64,000 nucleotides of DNA from Taishania sp036758285 (GCA_036758285.1 DAIOWV010000007.1:7535-71534), one strand, 5' to 3'; shown: positions 35,958 to 45,613, numbered from the stretch's first letter. Notes: generated by a model not told the origin, from the letters alone. Translations and numbers: made by a program.

Positions 35958-37205
35958 ATGAACCGAGTCTTATTTATTATCTATTTATTTTTTAACACAC
36001 TCATTTATTGCCAATCCATCTGTCAAATTAGCAAAGAGCAAATGACAAACGGAGTGTTCATTATAAATCCTGAAGATAAAACTAGTTTATCATCAAAAAA
36101 AGTCATAGGACTTGGAGAATCTACTCACAATATGGGTAGCACAATAGCTGCAAAAATTGCAATGATAAAATACCTGCATGATTCCTTGGGTTTTAACACC
36201 TTGGCTATTGAAAGTAGTATATACGATTGCTACGTTCTTAATAAACTATTTGAATTAGGCAAAGCGACTGAAATAGATTTTTTTGATGCAATTTTTGGCG
36301 TATGGAAGTCAGAAGAAATGCGCGAATTATATCGATACATCGTTTCAACCTATCAAACGGATAATCCGATTAAATTAGTTGGAATTGACAACCAATTCAC
36401 AGATTTATCCGCCAAACACCTATTAAAAGACATTCATATACTTGAAGACTCCATTCGGCAATATGATTCAACTTTTAAACTCTCCGAGCGATTTTATTCT
36501 TTACTAAAAGATGAAATAAAATATTCCAACTACTTTAAAAAATTTGCTCCAGAAGATACGTTAGACTTTGTCAACGAATTAAACAAACTTGAAAATGCGA
36601 TTGAATTGCTTTCAAGAAAAACCAGTTATTTTGATTTTTGGAAACAAATTCCTTTGAATCTTAAAACCGACTTTACACGACGCTATCATAAACCTTATGG
36701 AAATTTGCGAGATTCAGTCATGGCAATAAATCTGATCAATTATTATGAGCTAAATCAACATGATAAAATAATCATTTGGGCTGCGACCTATCATTTAGTA
36801 AATAATATTAGAATGGTAAAATCAAGCTGGTATCAGAATTCGGTTGTATGCGGGGAATATCTAAAAAAATATTTTCTTAACGATTACTACGTAATGGCAT
36901 TTTCGTCTTACACGGGTACATATGGAAGTGAAAAAGGATTGTTTAATGTTAAACTTAAAAAGTTATCGCAAAACAGTATCGAATGGAAGCTTTACAGGAC
37001 ATATCAAAGTGATTTTATCTTTATGAATTTACTGAAAGATTCCAACCAAGATTTCCTTTCCAACTCAAAATACAAAAGCGCACGTATTCTAGGAAATAGA
37101 GAATTTGAGATGGACCTCAATAATATTTGTGACGGCATTTTTATTATTCGCAATTCTACAGGAGTCACTAAAAGTAGATTAAACCTTACCAACAATCGCC
37201 TCTGA
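35958..37205 (+). CDS. exported erythromycin-esterase-family protein
   Basis: 415 residues with a clear signal peptide ('VLFIIYLFFNTLIYCQS'). The erythromycin-esterase fold is shown by 'VIGLGESTHNMGS' (GExTH motif), 'GFNTLAIESSIYD' (catalytic-type Glu) and 'IIIWAATYHLVNN' (HxxN near the end of the domain). Members hydrolyse macrolide lactones or act on other esters; a few are unrelated to resistance. Because this copy is exported, it does not fit a cytoplasmic Ere resistance enzyme. It converges on the Na/Pi gene with a 27-base overlap of coding 3' ends, and has the tandem repeat upstream. Confidence 0.72.
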   Translation: MNRVLFIIYLFFNTLIYCQSICQISKEQMTNGVFIINPEDKTSLSSKKVIGLGESTHNMGSTIAAKIAMIKYLHDSLGFNTLAIESSIYDCYVLNKLFELGKATEIDFFDAIFGVWKSEEMRELYRYIVSTYQTDNPIKLVGIDNQFTDLSAKHLLKDIHILEDSIRQYDSTFKLSERFYSLLKDEIKYSNYFKKFAPEDTLDFVNELNKLENAIELLSRKTSYFDFWKQIPLNLKTDFTRRYHKPYGNLRDSVMAINLINYYELNQHDKIIIWAATYHLVNNIRMVKSSWYQNSVVCGEYLKKYFLNDYYVMAFSSYTGTYGSEKGLFNVKLKKLSQNSIEWKLYRTYQSDFIFMNLLKDSNQDFLSNSKYKSARILGNREFEMDLNNICDGIFIIRNSTGVTKSRLNLTNNRL

Positions 37206-39290
37206 GACATTAATGATATGGTCTCCAACTTTTTCTAGCGAGGAAAACAAATCATTATAAATCATCCCTGCCTTAAAGTTTGGATCTTGATTAGAAATTT
37301 CTGCAAGATAATTTGTTCTCAATTCATTTCTTTTTTGATTGATTTTCTTTTCAGCCTCAATTGCTTTATCTAGTCGTACTTTTTCATGCGAAACACTCAG
37401 GTTTTCGCACATAATCACCAAAGCTTCATCTACAACATCAAACATTTCACTTATGTTATTTCGTTGTTCTGGAGTAAACCACAACTTCTCAGCGACTTTT
37501 CTATTAATTGTTTTTGACATTTGATAGTAAATATCTCCAATACGCTCTAAATCATTTACCATTTTATTCATACCACGAATACGCTCAACGGTATGACTTG
37601 TTAAATCACCTTCACCAAGCTTTCTAAGATATTTGACAACTTCGACTTCAATCTTATCCGTGATATCTTCATACTTCCGAATTCGTTTCAGTACCAATTC
37701 AAATTGTTTTGGGTTTTTCTCAAACAAAAGAGAACGAGTCATCCTAGACATTCGCTGCGTTAGTGAGCCAAACTTTGCTATTTCCTTTTTCGCCTCAAGG
37801 ATTGATAAGTCAGCAGTACTTAAAAACCCAGCTCCAATGAATTCCAAATGAAACTTTTCATCTGAAGCCTTTTTTGATTTTACTGTTTTTTCAGCAAAAG
37901 AAACTAGTTGAGGAATGAACCAAATAAAAATAAGTGTATTTACTACATTAAAAACAGTATGAAATAGTGCCAATCCAGAATTTGCATAATCAATTGGATC
38001 ATTGATTGGATCTCCCCAACCAACCTGAATCATAAAATATTGAATAGCCTGTAGAATGAATGGAAATAACAATAACGCCCAGATAAATCCACCTGCATTA
38101 AACAATGTTTGAATACGAGCAGACCTCCTTGCATGTACATTACCTTTAGCAGAAGCCATTTCAACTGCAATTACAGAACCAACATTTGCACCTAACATCA
38201 TTGCAATTGCAACATCAAATGTAAAAAGTCCACCACTTACAAAAACCATTATCAATGCCAATGTAGCCGAAGAAGACTGCATAACAACTGTAATTAAAAC
38301 ACCCAATAAAGTAAAAATTAAAACACCAACAACAGGTATACCTTTCAACGATAATAAATGACTCAACAAAGGAATATCTTGAATATCACTTGGAATTGTT
38401 TCAACCATAAACCCAAGTCCCATGAATAAAAAGACAAAACCAAAAATTGAATTTATCCATGGTTTCCAGCGCTTTTTACCAAAGAAAAGTAATGGTGCTG
38501 CTATTGCTAAAATAAACAGTGCATAAATAGAAAGATCTACCTCAAAAGCTAAAAGATTAATAAACCATGCTTTGATCGTAGTTCCAATATTCGCACCCAT
38601 CATTACACCTGCTGATTGTCTTAATGTTAAAATCCCTGCATTAACAAAAGAAACCGTCATTACATTTGTAATTGTAGAGGATTGTATTATTGAGGTGATA
38701 CTAAAGCCTGCCAGAACACCACGAAATTGATTCGATGCAATTGACCCCAATTGATTTCTCAATTTTGCTCCTAACACCTGTTGTAACCCTTCACTCATGA
38801 CTTTCATCCCATAGATGAAAAGTCCTAACGCACCAATTAAAACAATAAATTTAAAGAAACCCCATGGCAACAAAGTTCTTTCAGAAAATTCATTCGACCA
38901 AACAATTTCACTATCTGTTTTAACTCCTATTGAATAAGTATATTCTTCGTTATGATCTAAATTTTCAAGAAGAAATCTTGTTTGATTTAAAGCTATTTGT
39001 TCTTTAACAACATTCCAAGCATTCGAATTGTGTTTTAAATCATCCTTTTTGGCAAATCTTATGACAATTGAATAATTGTTTTTTTTGGCAAATTCATAGG
39101 AGTCATATGCGATTCCCCAACGAATTTTAATTGCTCTTTCTTTAGAAACAGCATTAATATTTACAAAACTTTCTTTGTGAAACTCAGTAATTATCGAATC
39201 AGTCTGCTCAACAGCCAATGCATTATTCTTCGTAAACAGAAGTAGTGCACTAAATATTAATAAAAATTGTATCTGAATTTTTAAGAGCAT
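37179..39290 (-). CDS. Na+/phosphate cotransporter with extracytoplasmic front domain and PhoU-like tail
   Basis: 703 residues. Residues ~1-25 are a signal peptide, ~30-145 a beta-rich fibronectin-type segment, ~150-460 the Na/Pi-cotransporter II repeats with their 'QSS' signatures ('SIIQSSTITN', 'VVMQSSSAT') and ~500-703 a helical PhoU-like domain. The transporter family brings phosphate in with sodium; the PhoU part is thought to modulate it. The start at ATG 39290 is used because the longer frame begins at TTG. The front domain is not standard for NptA/YjbB proteins. A 17-base palindrome-like site lies ~60 bases upstream. Confidence 0.88.
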   Translation of the reverse strand: MLLKIQIQFLLIFSALLLFTKNNALAVEQTDSIITEFHKESFVNINAVSKERAIKIRWGIAYDSYEFAKKNNYSIVIRFAKKDDLKHNSNAWNVVKEQIALNQTRFLLENLDHNEEYTYSIGVKTDSEIVWSNEFSERTLLPWGFFKFIVLIGALGLFIYGMKVMSEGLQQVLGAKLRNQLGSIASNQFRGVLAGFSITSIIQSSTITNVMTVSFVNAGILTLRQSAGVMMGANIGTTIKAWFINLLAFEVDLSIYALFILAIAAPLLFFGKKRWKPWINSIFGFVFLFMGLGFMVETIPSDIQDIPLLSHLLSLKGIPVVGVLIFTLLGVLITVVMQSSSATLALIMVFVSGGLFTFDVAIAMMLGANVGSVIAVEMASAKGNVHARRSARIQTLFNAGGFIWALLLFPFILQAIQYFMIQVGWGDPINDPIDYANSGLALFHTVFNVVNTLIFIWFIPQLVSFAEKTVKSKKASDEKFHLEFIGAGFLSTADLSILEAKKEIAKFGSLTQRMSRMTRSLLFEKNPKQFELVLKRIRKYEDITDKIEVEVVKYLRKLGEGDLTSHTVERIRGMNKMVNDLERIGDIYYQMSKTINRKVAEKLWFTPEQRNNISEMFDVVDEALVIMCENLSVSHEKVRLDKAIEAEKKINQKRNELRTNYLAEISNQDPNFKAGMIYNDLFSSLEKVGDHIINVSEAIVGKV

Positions 39291-39349
39291 CAAGATTAAT
39301 TTGAACAACAAAATTAAATAGCTAAAGCTCCAATTAGAGATGAAATGGT

Positions 39350-39366
39350 GTTAAGTTAACATTAAC
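39350..39366. promoter_or_regulatory. palindrome-like GTTAAGTTAACATTAAC
   Basis: GTTAAC core flanked by TTAA on both sides, in the 228-bp space between the Na/Pi gene (leftward) and the beta-helix lipoprotein (rightward). It could control either or both. The TTAAC element also occurs in the tandem repeat at 35888-35923. Confidence 0.35.
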
Positions 39367-39518
39367 TTTCAAAAAAAGCATTGAAACTCAACTTCTGAGC
39401 CCTACTAAACCAATTTAGTACAACTTTTTTGTTAATATAAATTTTATTAATAGATAAATATCTGAAAACATACTTTCATCATTCTTAGTCCAACTTTGCA
39501 GCATTAAAATGTAATAAG

Positions 39519-40811
39519 ATGAAAACAACAAAAGTTAAAATCGGAACATTGTTACTAGGTGTAGCAATAATTATGTCTGCAACTTCATGTAAAAAAGAAG
39601 GATGCACTGACTCAAAAGCTACAAACTACAACCAAAAAGCTAAAAAAGATGATGGGTCTTGTGTTTACAACAGTACATCAACAAATGATGAATCAGTTGT
39701 TTATATAAGTTCTAACATCACATCGAATACTACTTGGGAAACAGGTAAAGTATATGTTTTAAAAAGTAGAATTGCTGTAACTAATCAAAATACACTAACA
39801 ATTCAACCTGGTGTAATTATTAAAGGTGAAGCGGGAACTGGAGCTAATGCAACTGCATTAATTATCGCAAGAGGAGCAAAAATCCATGCTGAAGGAACAC
39901 CAAGTCAACCAATTATTTTTACTTCAATCGCAGACGAAATTCAACCTGGACAAATTGCTAGTCCAAACTTAGATCCAACAATGAATGGATTGTGGGGAGG
40001 TGTTATTGTATTAGGTAATGCTAAGATTTCTGCAGATGCAAACACTGCTCAAATTGAAGGAATTCCAGCTTCTGATCCAAACGGTCAGTACGGAGGTGGA
40101 GATGACGCTGATGATTCTGGTGTATTAAAATATATTTCGATCAGACATGGTGGAGCAAACATCGGAGAAGGTAATGAAATCAATGGATTGACTCTTGGAG
40201 GTGTTGGAAATGAAACAGAAATTGAAAACGTAGAAGTAATTGGTAACCAAGATGATGGTATCGAATTCTTTGGAGGATCTGTTAATGTTAAAAATGCTTT
40301 GGTTTGGAATTCTAGTGATGACGCAATAGATACAGATCAAGCTTGGTCAGGTACTTTAGATAATTTTGTAGTAATATGTGTTCCTGGTTCTAATCCTACA
40401 GATCATGCATTGGAAATTGATGGACCTGAAGGAGCTTATTTAGCTGGACATACAATTAAAAATGGTACTATAAAAGGTTCTGCCGATTCAGAAATTGCTG
40501 ATTTTAGAGAAGGAGCTAGAGGAACATTTTCTAATCTATATTTCTTCAACTTTCCAGATCCTGCTATAGGAGGTAAAGGAGATTTCGCACTTTCAGGAAC
40601 TGCAACACAAACCAATTTTACGAATGGAAATTTAGTATTTCAAAACTTACAAATCACTGCTGCTTCAGGCGTTGCTTTAAATGCCATATTTTTAAATGGT
40701 ACTGATGTTCACGCAACGAATGTAAATCTTGGAGCAAATACAGTTGGAGCAACTTTATCTAGTTTTTCAAACTGGTCATGGGCTTCTGTCGCAGGACAAT
40801 TAAATTTTTAA
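39519..40811 (+). CDS. beta-helix outer-membrane lipoprotein
   Basis: 430 residues with a lipobox ('MSATSC', lipid Cys at ~26). Residues ~30-50 hold a 'CTDSKATNYNQKAKKDDGSC' motif, a small two-Cys module seen at the front of many Bacteroidota surface proteins and possibly calcium-binding. The rest shows the short strand-turn repeats of a right-handed parallel beta-helix ('LTIQPGVIIKGEAG', 'GLWGGVIVLGNAKIS', 'NVEVIGNQDDGIEFFGGSVNVKNALVWNSSDDAIDTD'; key residues G, N, D). I do not know its ligand. It lies 98 bases ahead of a TonB receptor, with a partial terminator between, and is probably that receptor's surface partner. Confidence 0.7.
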   Translation: MKTTKVKIGTLLLGVAIIMSATSCKKEGCTDSKATNYNQKAKKDDGSCVYNSTSTNDESVVYISSNITSNTTWETGKVYVLKSRIAVTNQNTLTIQPGVIIKGEAGTGANATALIIARGAKIHAEGTPSQPIIFTSIADEIQPGQIASPNLDPTMNGLWGGVIVLGNAKISADANTAQIEGIPASDPNGQYGGGDDADDSGVLKYISIRHGGANIGEGNEINGLTLGGVGNETEIENVEVIGNQDDGIEFFGGSVNVKNALVWNSSDDAIDTDQAWSGTLDNFVVICVPGSNPTDHALEIDGPEGAYLAGHTIKNGTIKGSADSEIADFREGARGTFSNLYFFNFPDPAIGGKGDFALSGTATQTNFTNGNLVFQNLQITAASGVALNAIFLNGTDVHATNVNLGANTVGATLSSFSNWSWASVAGQLNF

Positions 40812-40834
40812 CTATCTATTACTAAAACTAACTC

Positions 40835-40875
40835 AAGACTAAAACTCGTGGCAAAAGCTTCGGGTTTTTAGTCTT
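40835..40875 (+). terminator. hairpin between lipoprotein and TonB receptor genes
   Basis: Arms AAGACTAAAACTCG and CGGGTTTTTAGTCTT, one bulged base and a mismatch, in the 98-bp gap. It may lower read-through so that the lipoprotein is made in excess over the receptor. Confidence 0.6.
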
Positions 40876-40909
40876 TATTATTAAACAACATTTTAAAATA
40901 GATTCTAAA

Positions 40910-43804
40910 ATGAAAAGCAAATCTCTTTTATTTCTGATCAACTTACTTGTTTTTACTACACTTACTAATGCACAATCAGGTATCGTTCGAGGAACCGTTA
41001 TTGAAGCACAATCAGGTGAGCCTGCAATCGGTATTAGAGTTTGGGTTTCTGGCACTAAAAAAGGAGCAAATACAAATTTGGATGGAAAATTTGAAATGTC
41101 ACTTGAATCAGGTAAGTATGAATTGATTTTTTCATCTGCTTTTTTTGATACAGTAAAAATGAATGATGTTATCATTCATTCTGATCAAACAAATATTCTT
41201 CCAATTGTCAAAATGGGTGAAATTGTTAACGTAATAGGTGAAGTAACTGTTAGTGCTACTCGAAGAGTAGATAGTGATGTTGCTATTTTAGTTCTAAAAC
41301 AAAAAGCTCCAAATGCAATAGATGGAATTTCATCTGCTAGTTTTAAAAAAATTGGTGACTCTGATGCAGCAGGAGCAATGACTAGGGTTCCTGGTATTTC
41401 AGTTTCAAATGGAAAATATATTTTCATTCGAGGAATTGGAGATCGATATAATAAAACAGTAATGAATGGAATGGATATTCCAGGATTAGATCCCGATAAG
41501 AATACTTTACAAATGGATATTTTCCCAACAAGTATCATAGAAAATATACTTGTAAATAAATCTTTTATTGCAGAATTACCCGCTGATTTTTCAGGAGGAA
41601 TAGTCGATATTTCATTGAAAAATTTCCCAGATGAACGTCAAGGAAATCTATCAATAAGTCTTGGATTTAATCCTAATTATCACTTCAATAAAGATTTTTT
41701 GACTCAATCTAGAAGTAAAACAGATTTTTTAGGTTTTGACAATGGAATGAGAAAGCTTCCAGCAGAAAACAATATTCCTTTTTATGCAAAAATAATAGGT
41801 AATCCAAATGGTGAAGATGCCACTCGATACAAAGAAGTGTTGAGTAAATTTAATACAAACATGGGTGCTATTCAACAAATGAGTTTGATGGATTTTGGAA
41901 TCGGATTCTCATTTGGTGATCAGAAAAAATTAGAAAAAAATGCTATCGGATACAATGTTATGATATCATATAACAATAGTACAGAATTTTACAAAGATGC
42001 AGAATATGGAAGATATGGACTAAAATCTGATCCAACAATAAATGAAATGGAAGTTCGTGAATACCAAAAAGGATCGTTTGGAATAAACAATATCTTATTA
42101 ACGACAATGGCTGGAGTTGGATTAAAAACCCAAAAATCAAAATATACACTCAATTTTTTACATCTTCAAAATGGGGAATCAAAATCGGGAATCTTTAATT
42201 ATGAAGGACGTGACCAAGGATCAAATTTTGATGCCATACAGCACAATCTTGAATACAATCAAAGAGGAATGACAAATGCACAACTAATTGGTAAGCATGA
42301 AGTCGGAAAAAATTCAAATTGGATGATTGACTGGAAACTTTCTCCTACTCTATCAACAATTGAAGATCCAGATGTAAGATTTACTCGATATAGAACTCAA
42401 CCATCTGGCTATACTATTGGAACTGAATCTGGTTTTCCTGAAAGAATCTGGAGAGAGTTACAAGAAATAAATTTAGCAGCAAAAGGAGATGCTACATGGA
42501 AATTCAATGCATTTGGAAGTAAAGGTGAATTAAAATTTGGTGCTGGACATACTTATAAAGAACGAAGCTTTAATATCAGAACCTTCATGATCAATGTTAG
42601 AAACATTCAATTAACAGGAAATCCAGACGAATTATTTGCTTCAGAAAATTTATGGCCTTACAACGGTGATATTTCAAAAGGAACAACAATTGAACCTACT
42701 TTTTTACCAAATAATCCAAATCAATTTACTTCATCTATTCAAAACACTTCTGGTTATTTATCCACTCAAATCATCCCTTTTAAACGCTTGAAAACTGTAA
42801 TTGGATTAAGAGCCGAAAATTACATCCAACGTTATACTGGTCAAGATCAACTAGGTTACAACGTTTTAAATAATGATGTAGTATTAGACAATTTTGGTTT
42901 ATTCCCATCTTTAAATCTAGTTTATGCCGCAACAGAAAAACAAAATATTCGACTTGCTTATGGTAAAACAATTGCTCGACCATCATTTAAAGAAATGTCT
43001 TATGCTGAAATTGTTGATCCACTTACTGGCAGAACATTCATTGGTGGGTTATTTAAAGATGAAGATATGGGAACGGGAACCGTTTATTGGGATGGAAATT
43101 TAAAGAGTACAGATATTCACAATTTCGATTTACGTTGGGAAATTTTTCCATCGCTAGACCAAACAATATCAGTTAGTGCATTTTATAAAAAATTCTTTAA
43201 TCCGATTGAAATCGTTCAATTTTCATCTCAAGCAGGATCTTTTCAACCTCGAAATGTAGGAGACGGACAAGTACTAGGAGGTGAACTAGAAGTAAGATTA
43301 GGATTAGGATTTATATCCGAAAAAATCACTAATTTTTCATTCATATCAAATGTCACAGTTACCGATTCAAAAATTCAATATAGTGCCACAGAAAAAGAAA
43401 GTAGAATTGCTAATGCTAGAGAAGGAGAGAAAATAAAAGACTTCAGAAAAATGGCTGGTCAAGCTCCTTATGTTGTGAATGCAGGATTTTCGTTTAATGG
43501 AAGTGACAATGGATTTTGGAAAAATTTAGAAGTTGGTGTTTTTTATAATGTACAAGGTTCTACATTATTATATGTCGGAATGGTTGATCGCCCCGACGTT
43601 TATACTGTTCCTTTTCATAGTTTAAATATTAATGGAAACAAAAAATTTGGTAAGAAAGAAAATTGGACGGTAGGATTAAAAGTTTCAAACTTACTAAATG
43701 ATAAAAAAGAAGAGATTTTCAAATCATACAATGCTAACGATCAATATTTTTCAAGATTAAGCATTGGAACAACAACTTCTCTAAAACTAGGATATGCATT
43801 CTAG
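40910..43804 (+). CDS. TonB-dependent outer-membrane receptor
   Basis: 964 residues: signal peptide ending 'NAQ', a carboxypeptidase-regulatory beta-sandwich (~25-105, 'GIVRGTVIEAQSGEPAIGIRVWV'), a plug (~115-240, with 'SFKKIGDSDAAGAMTRVPGISVSNGKYIFIRGIGDRYNKT'; key residues R-V-P-G, R-G-I-G-D-R-Y) and a barrel ending 'SLKLGYAF'. Such receptors pull a bound ligand through the outer membrane with TonB energy. Usually a SusD lipoprotein partners them in sugar uptake; here the upstream lipoprotein is a beta-helix instead. The neighbouring Na/Pi gene suggests phosphate-linked substrates as one option, only as inference. Confidence 0.9.
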   Translation: MKSKSLLFLINLLVFTTLTNAQSGIVRGTVIEAQSGEPAIGIRVWVSGTKKGANTNLDGKFEMSLESGKYELIFSSAFFDTVKMNDVIIHSDQTNILPIVKMGEIVNVIGEVTVSATRRVDSDVAILVLKQKAPNAIDGISSASFKKIGDSDAAGAMTRVPGISVSNGKYIFIRGIGDRYNKTVMNGMDIPGLDPDKNTLQMDIFPTSIIENILVNKSFIAELPADFSGGIVDISLKNFPDERQGNLSISLGFNPNYHFNKDFLTQSRSKTDFLGFDNGMRKLPAENNIPFYAKIIGNPNGEDATRYKEVLSKFNTNMGAIQQMSLMDFGIGFSFGDQKKLEKNAIGYNVMISYNNSTEFYKDAEYGRYGLKSDPTINEMEVREYQKGSFGINNILLTTMAGVGLKTQKSKYTLNFLHLQNGESKSGIFNYEGRDQGSNFDAIQHNLEYNQRGMTNAQLIGKHEVGKNSNWMIDWKLSPTLSTIEDPDVRFTRYRTQPSGYTIGTESGFPERIWRELQEINLAAKGDATWKFNAFGSKGELKFGAGHTYKERSFNIRTFMINVRNIQLTGNPDELFASENLWPYNGDISKGTTIEPTFLPNNPNQFTSSIQNTSGYLSTQIIPFKRLKTVIGLRAENYIQRYTGQDQLGYNVLNNDVVLDNFGLFPSLNLVYAATEKQNIRLAYGKTIARPSFKEMSYAEIVDPLTGRTFIGGLFKDEDMGTGTVYWDGNLKSTDIHNFDLRWEIFPSLDQTISVSAFYKKFFNPIEIVQFSSQAGSFQPRNVGDGQVLGGELEVRLGLGFISEKITNFSFISNVTVTDSKIQYSATEKESRIANAREGEKIKDFRKMAGQAPYVVNAGFSFNGSDNGFWKNLEVGVFYNVQGSTLLYVGMVDRPDVYTVPFHSLNINGNKKFGKKENWTVGLKVSNLLNDKKEEIFKSYNANDQYFSRLSIGTTTSLKLGYAF

Positions 43805-43894
43805 TCGATATGATTTTTTAACATTTATAATGTACTAAATGAAAAAAAAATCTGTTATATTTATGAAATAACAAACTATAAAACTAGAAATGTT

Positions 43895-44101
43895 ATGTTA
43901 GAACTCACAAAAAAAGTACTTAAAAGGGTAAGTTTTGATGCTTTCTTGTTCCAAAAAGAATTAAATAAATCTCTAAAATGGATAACAGATGCCGAAGAGG
44001 TTAAAAAATTTAGAGAATGGTGTATCGTAGAATTTGGTTCTACATACCCTGTCATTTTAAAAAAGGCTTTTGATAAAAAAACTGTGTCAACAGTTAAGTA
44101 G
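43895..44101 (+). CDS. small conserved cytosolic protein, function unknown
   Basis: 68 residues, highly charged, starting 'MLELTKKVLKRVSFDAFLFQKELNKSLKW' (positions 1-29; key residues L, K-K-V-L, F-x-x-E-L). No signal or membrane segment. Secondary structure looks all-alpha. The pattern resembles small hypothetical proteins found across Bacteroidota, but I cannot assign a role. It is followed by a strong terminator that separates it from serS, and it has its own spacing from the TonB receptor. Confidence 0.65.
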   Translation: MLELTKKVLKRVSFDAFLFQKELNKSLKWITDAEEVKKFREWCIVEFGSTYPVILKKAFDKKTVSTVK

Positions 44102-44121
44102 TCAATTAATTTTTAAATTTT

Positions 44122-44167
44122 GAGCATTGTAGCAATAATAATTTATATTGTTACAATGCTCTTTTTT
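44122..44167 (+). terminator. terminator after the small protein gene
   Basis: Stem GAGCATTGTA / TACAATGCTC with further inner pairing, then six T, 21 bases after the stop. Confidence 0.85.
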
Positions 44168-44177
44168 ATTTTATACT

Positions 44178-44185
44178 TACTTTTG
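44178..44185 (+). promoter_or_regulatory. putative -7 box TACTTTTG for serS
   Basis: TAnnTTTG match 22 bases before the chosen serS ATG at 44208, directly after the upstream terminator. It also argues against the longer serS start at 44148. Confidence 0.4.
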
Positions 44186-44207
44186 TAGCTATAAATTTAA
44201 TAGCATT

Positions 44208-45479
44208 ATGTTGGAAATTACACGTATCCGTACAGAAAAGGATACAATTATCGAAGGATTGAAAAAAAGACATTTTGATGCAGCACCTATTATTGATGAG
44301 TTGTTGGAAAAAGATGAACAATGGAGAAAATTTAAATCTGAATTGGATTCAATACTATCGGAAATGAATTCCTATGCTAAAAACATTGGTTTGTTAATGA
44401 AAGATGGTAAAAAAGAGGAAGCTGAAAATGCTAAATCTGCTGTTGCCGAATTGAAAAACAAAGAAAATTTATTGAAAATTGAAGTAGAAAAACTTGATCA
44501 AGAGATTCTACAATTAATGTATCAATTACCAAATGTTCCAAATGAATTAGTTAAGGCTGGAAAAAACGAATTAGACAACGAAACCGTTTTTGAATTTGGA
44601 GCAACTCCACAATATGACTTTGAAGCTGTTCCTCACTGGGATTTAGCAAAAAAATATGATTTGATTGATTTTGAACTTGGCGTTAAAGTAACTGGTGCTG
44701 GTTTTCCTTTTTACAAAGGAAAAGGAGCAAAGTTACAAAGAGCTTTGATTAATTTCTTTTTATCTGAAGCAGAAAAAGCAGGTTATACTGAATACATAGC
44801 TCCTCATGTTGTAAATGAAGCATCTGGATATGGAACAGGTCAATTACCTGATAAAGAAGGGCAAATGTATCAAATTCCGGTTGATGGTTTATATATGATT
44901 CCTACAGCAGAAGTACCGTTGACAAACATTTATCGTGATGTGATTTTGCCATCTGAAGATTTTTCAATTAAAATGACTGGTTATACACCATGTTTTAGAA
45001 GAGAGGCTGGATCTTATGGCAAAGACGTTCGTGGACTGAATCGTTTACATCAGTTTGATAAAGTAGAAATTGTTCGTATTGAACACCCATCAAATACTTC
45101 AAAAGCACTTGAAGAAATGATGGAACACGTAAAAGGATTGCTAGAAAAATTAGGTTTACAATTCCGTATTTTGAGACTTTGTGGTGGAGATACAGGATTT
45201 GCTTCATCTATGACTTATGACTTTGAAGTTTATTCTGCAGCACAAGAAAAATGGTTAGAAGTATCTTCTGTATCTAGATTTGATACATTTCAAGCAAATC
45301 GTTTGAAGTTGAGATTTAAAACAGCTGATAAGAAAACACAATTAGCACATACTTTGAACGGTTCTGCATTAGCTTTACCGAGAATAATGGCATCATTAAT
45401 GGAGAATCATCAGACAGCTGATGGAATTATTATCCCTGAAGTTTTAAGATCATTTACAGGTTTTGATAAAATTGACTAA
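44208..45479 (+). CDS. serS: seryl-tRNA synthetase
   Basis: 423 residues, normal for SerRS. The N-terminal ~100 residues are a coiled-coil arm that grips the long variable arm of tRNA-Ser. The class II core follows with motif 2 ('TPCFRREAGSYG') and motif 3 ('NGSALALPRIMASLMENHQ'). The ATG at 44208 (MLEITRIRTEKD) is the family start; a frame opening 20 codons earlier would lie inside the terminator and promoter. Confidence 0.97.
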   Translation: MLEITRIRTEKDTIIEGLKKRHFDAAPIIDELLEKDEQWRKFKSELDSILSEMNSYAKNIGLLMKDGKKEEAENAKSAVAELKNKENLLKIEVEKLDQEILQLMYQLPNVPNELVKAGKNELDNETVFEFGATPQYDFEAVPHWDLAKKYDLIDFELGVKVTGAGFPFYKGKGAKLQRALINFFLSEAEKAGYTEYIAPHVVNEASGYGTGQLPDKEGQMYQIPVDGLYMIPTAEVPLTNIYRDVILPSEDFSIKMTGYTPCFRREAGSYGKDVRGLNRLHQFDKVEIVRIEHPSNTSKALEEMMEHVKGLLEKLGLQFRILRLCGGDTGFASSMTYDFEVYSAAQEKWLEVSSVSRFDTFQANRLKLRFKTADKKTQLAHTLNGSALALPRIMASLMENHQTADGIIIPEVLRSFTGFDKID

Positions 45480-45502
45480 GTCAGTTTTAAATGAATAGTA
45501 CA

Positions 45503-45537
45503 ACAGGAAAGCTCAATTTGAACTTTCCTGTTTTTTT
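45503..45537 (+). terminator. terminator after serS
   Basis: 9-bp stem ACAGGAAAG / CTTTCCTGT, 11-base loop, seven T. Confidence 0.85.
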
Positions 45538-45586
45538 ATACAAATAATGGCACATTGATTGTTCATAGGTAATCAAAAAATGTTTG

Positions 45587-45594
45587 TATTTTTG
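45587..45594 (+). promoter_or_regulatory. putative -7 box TATTTTTG for the SPOR gene
   Basis: TAnnTTTG match 20 bases before the ATG at 45614. The nearest -33-like element is weak. Confidence 0.4.
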
Positions 45595-45613
45595 ATAATT
45601 GAAAAATGAAAAA

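Noticed and set aside
37179..37205. Overlapping coding ends as an antisense regulatory device
   Set aside because: A 27-base overlap of convergent stops is common in compact genomes and has no other support.
44148..44207. Longer N-terminus for seryl-tRNA synthetase
   Set aside because: The extra codons cover the upstream terminator and a likely promoter; the family begins at MLEITRIR.
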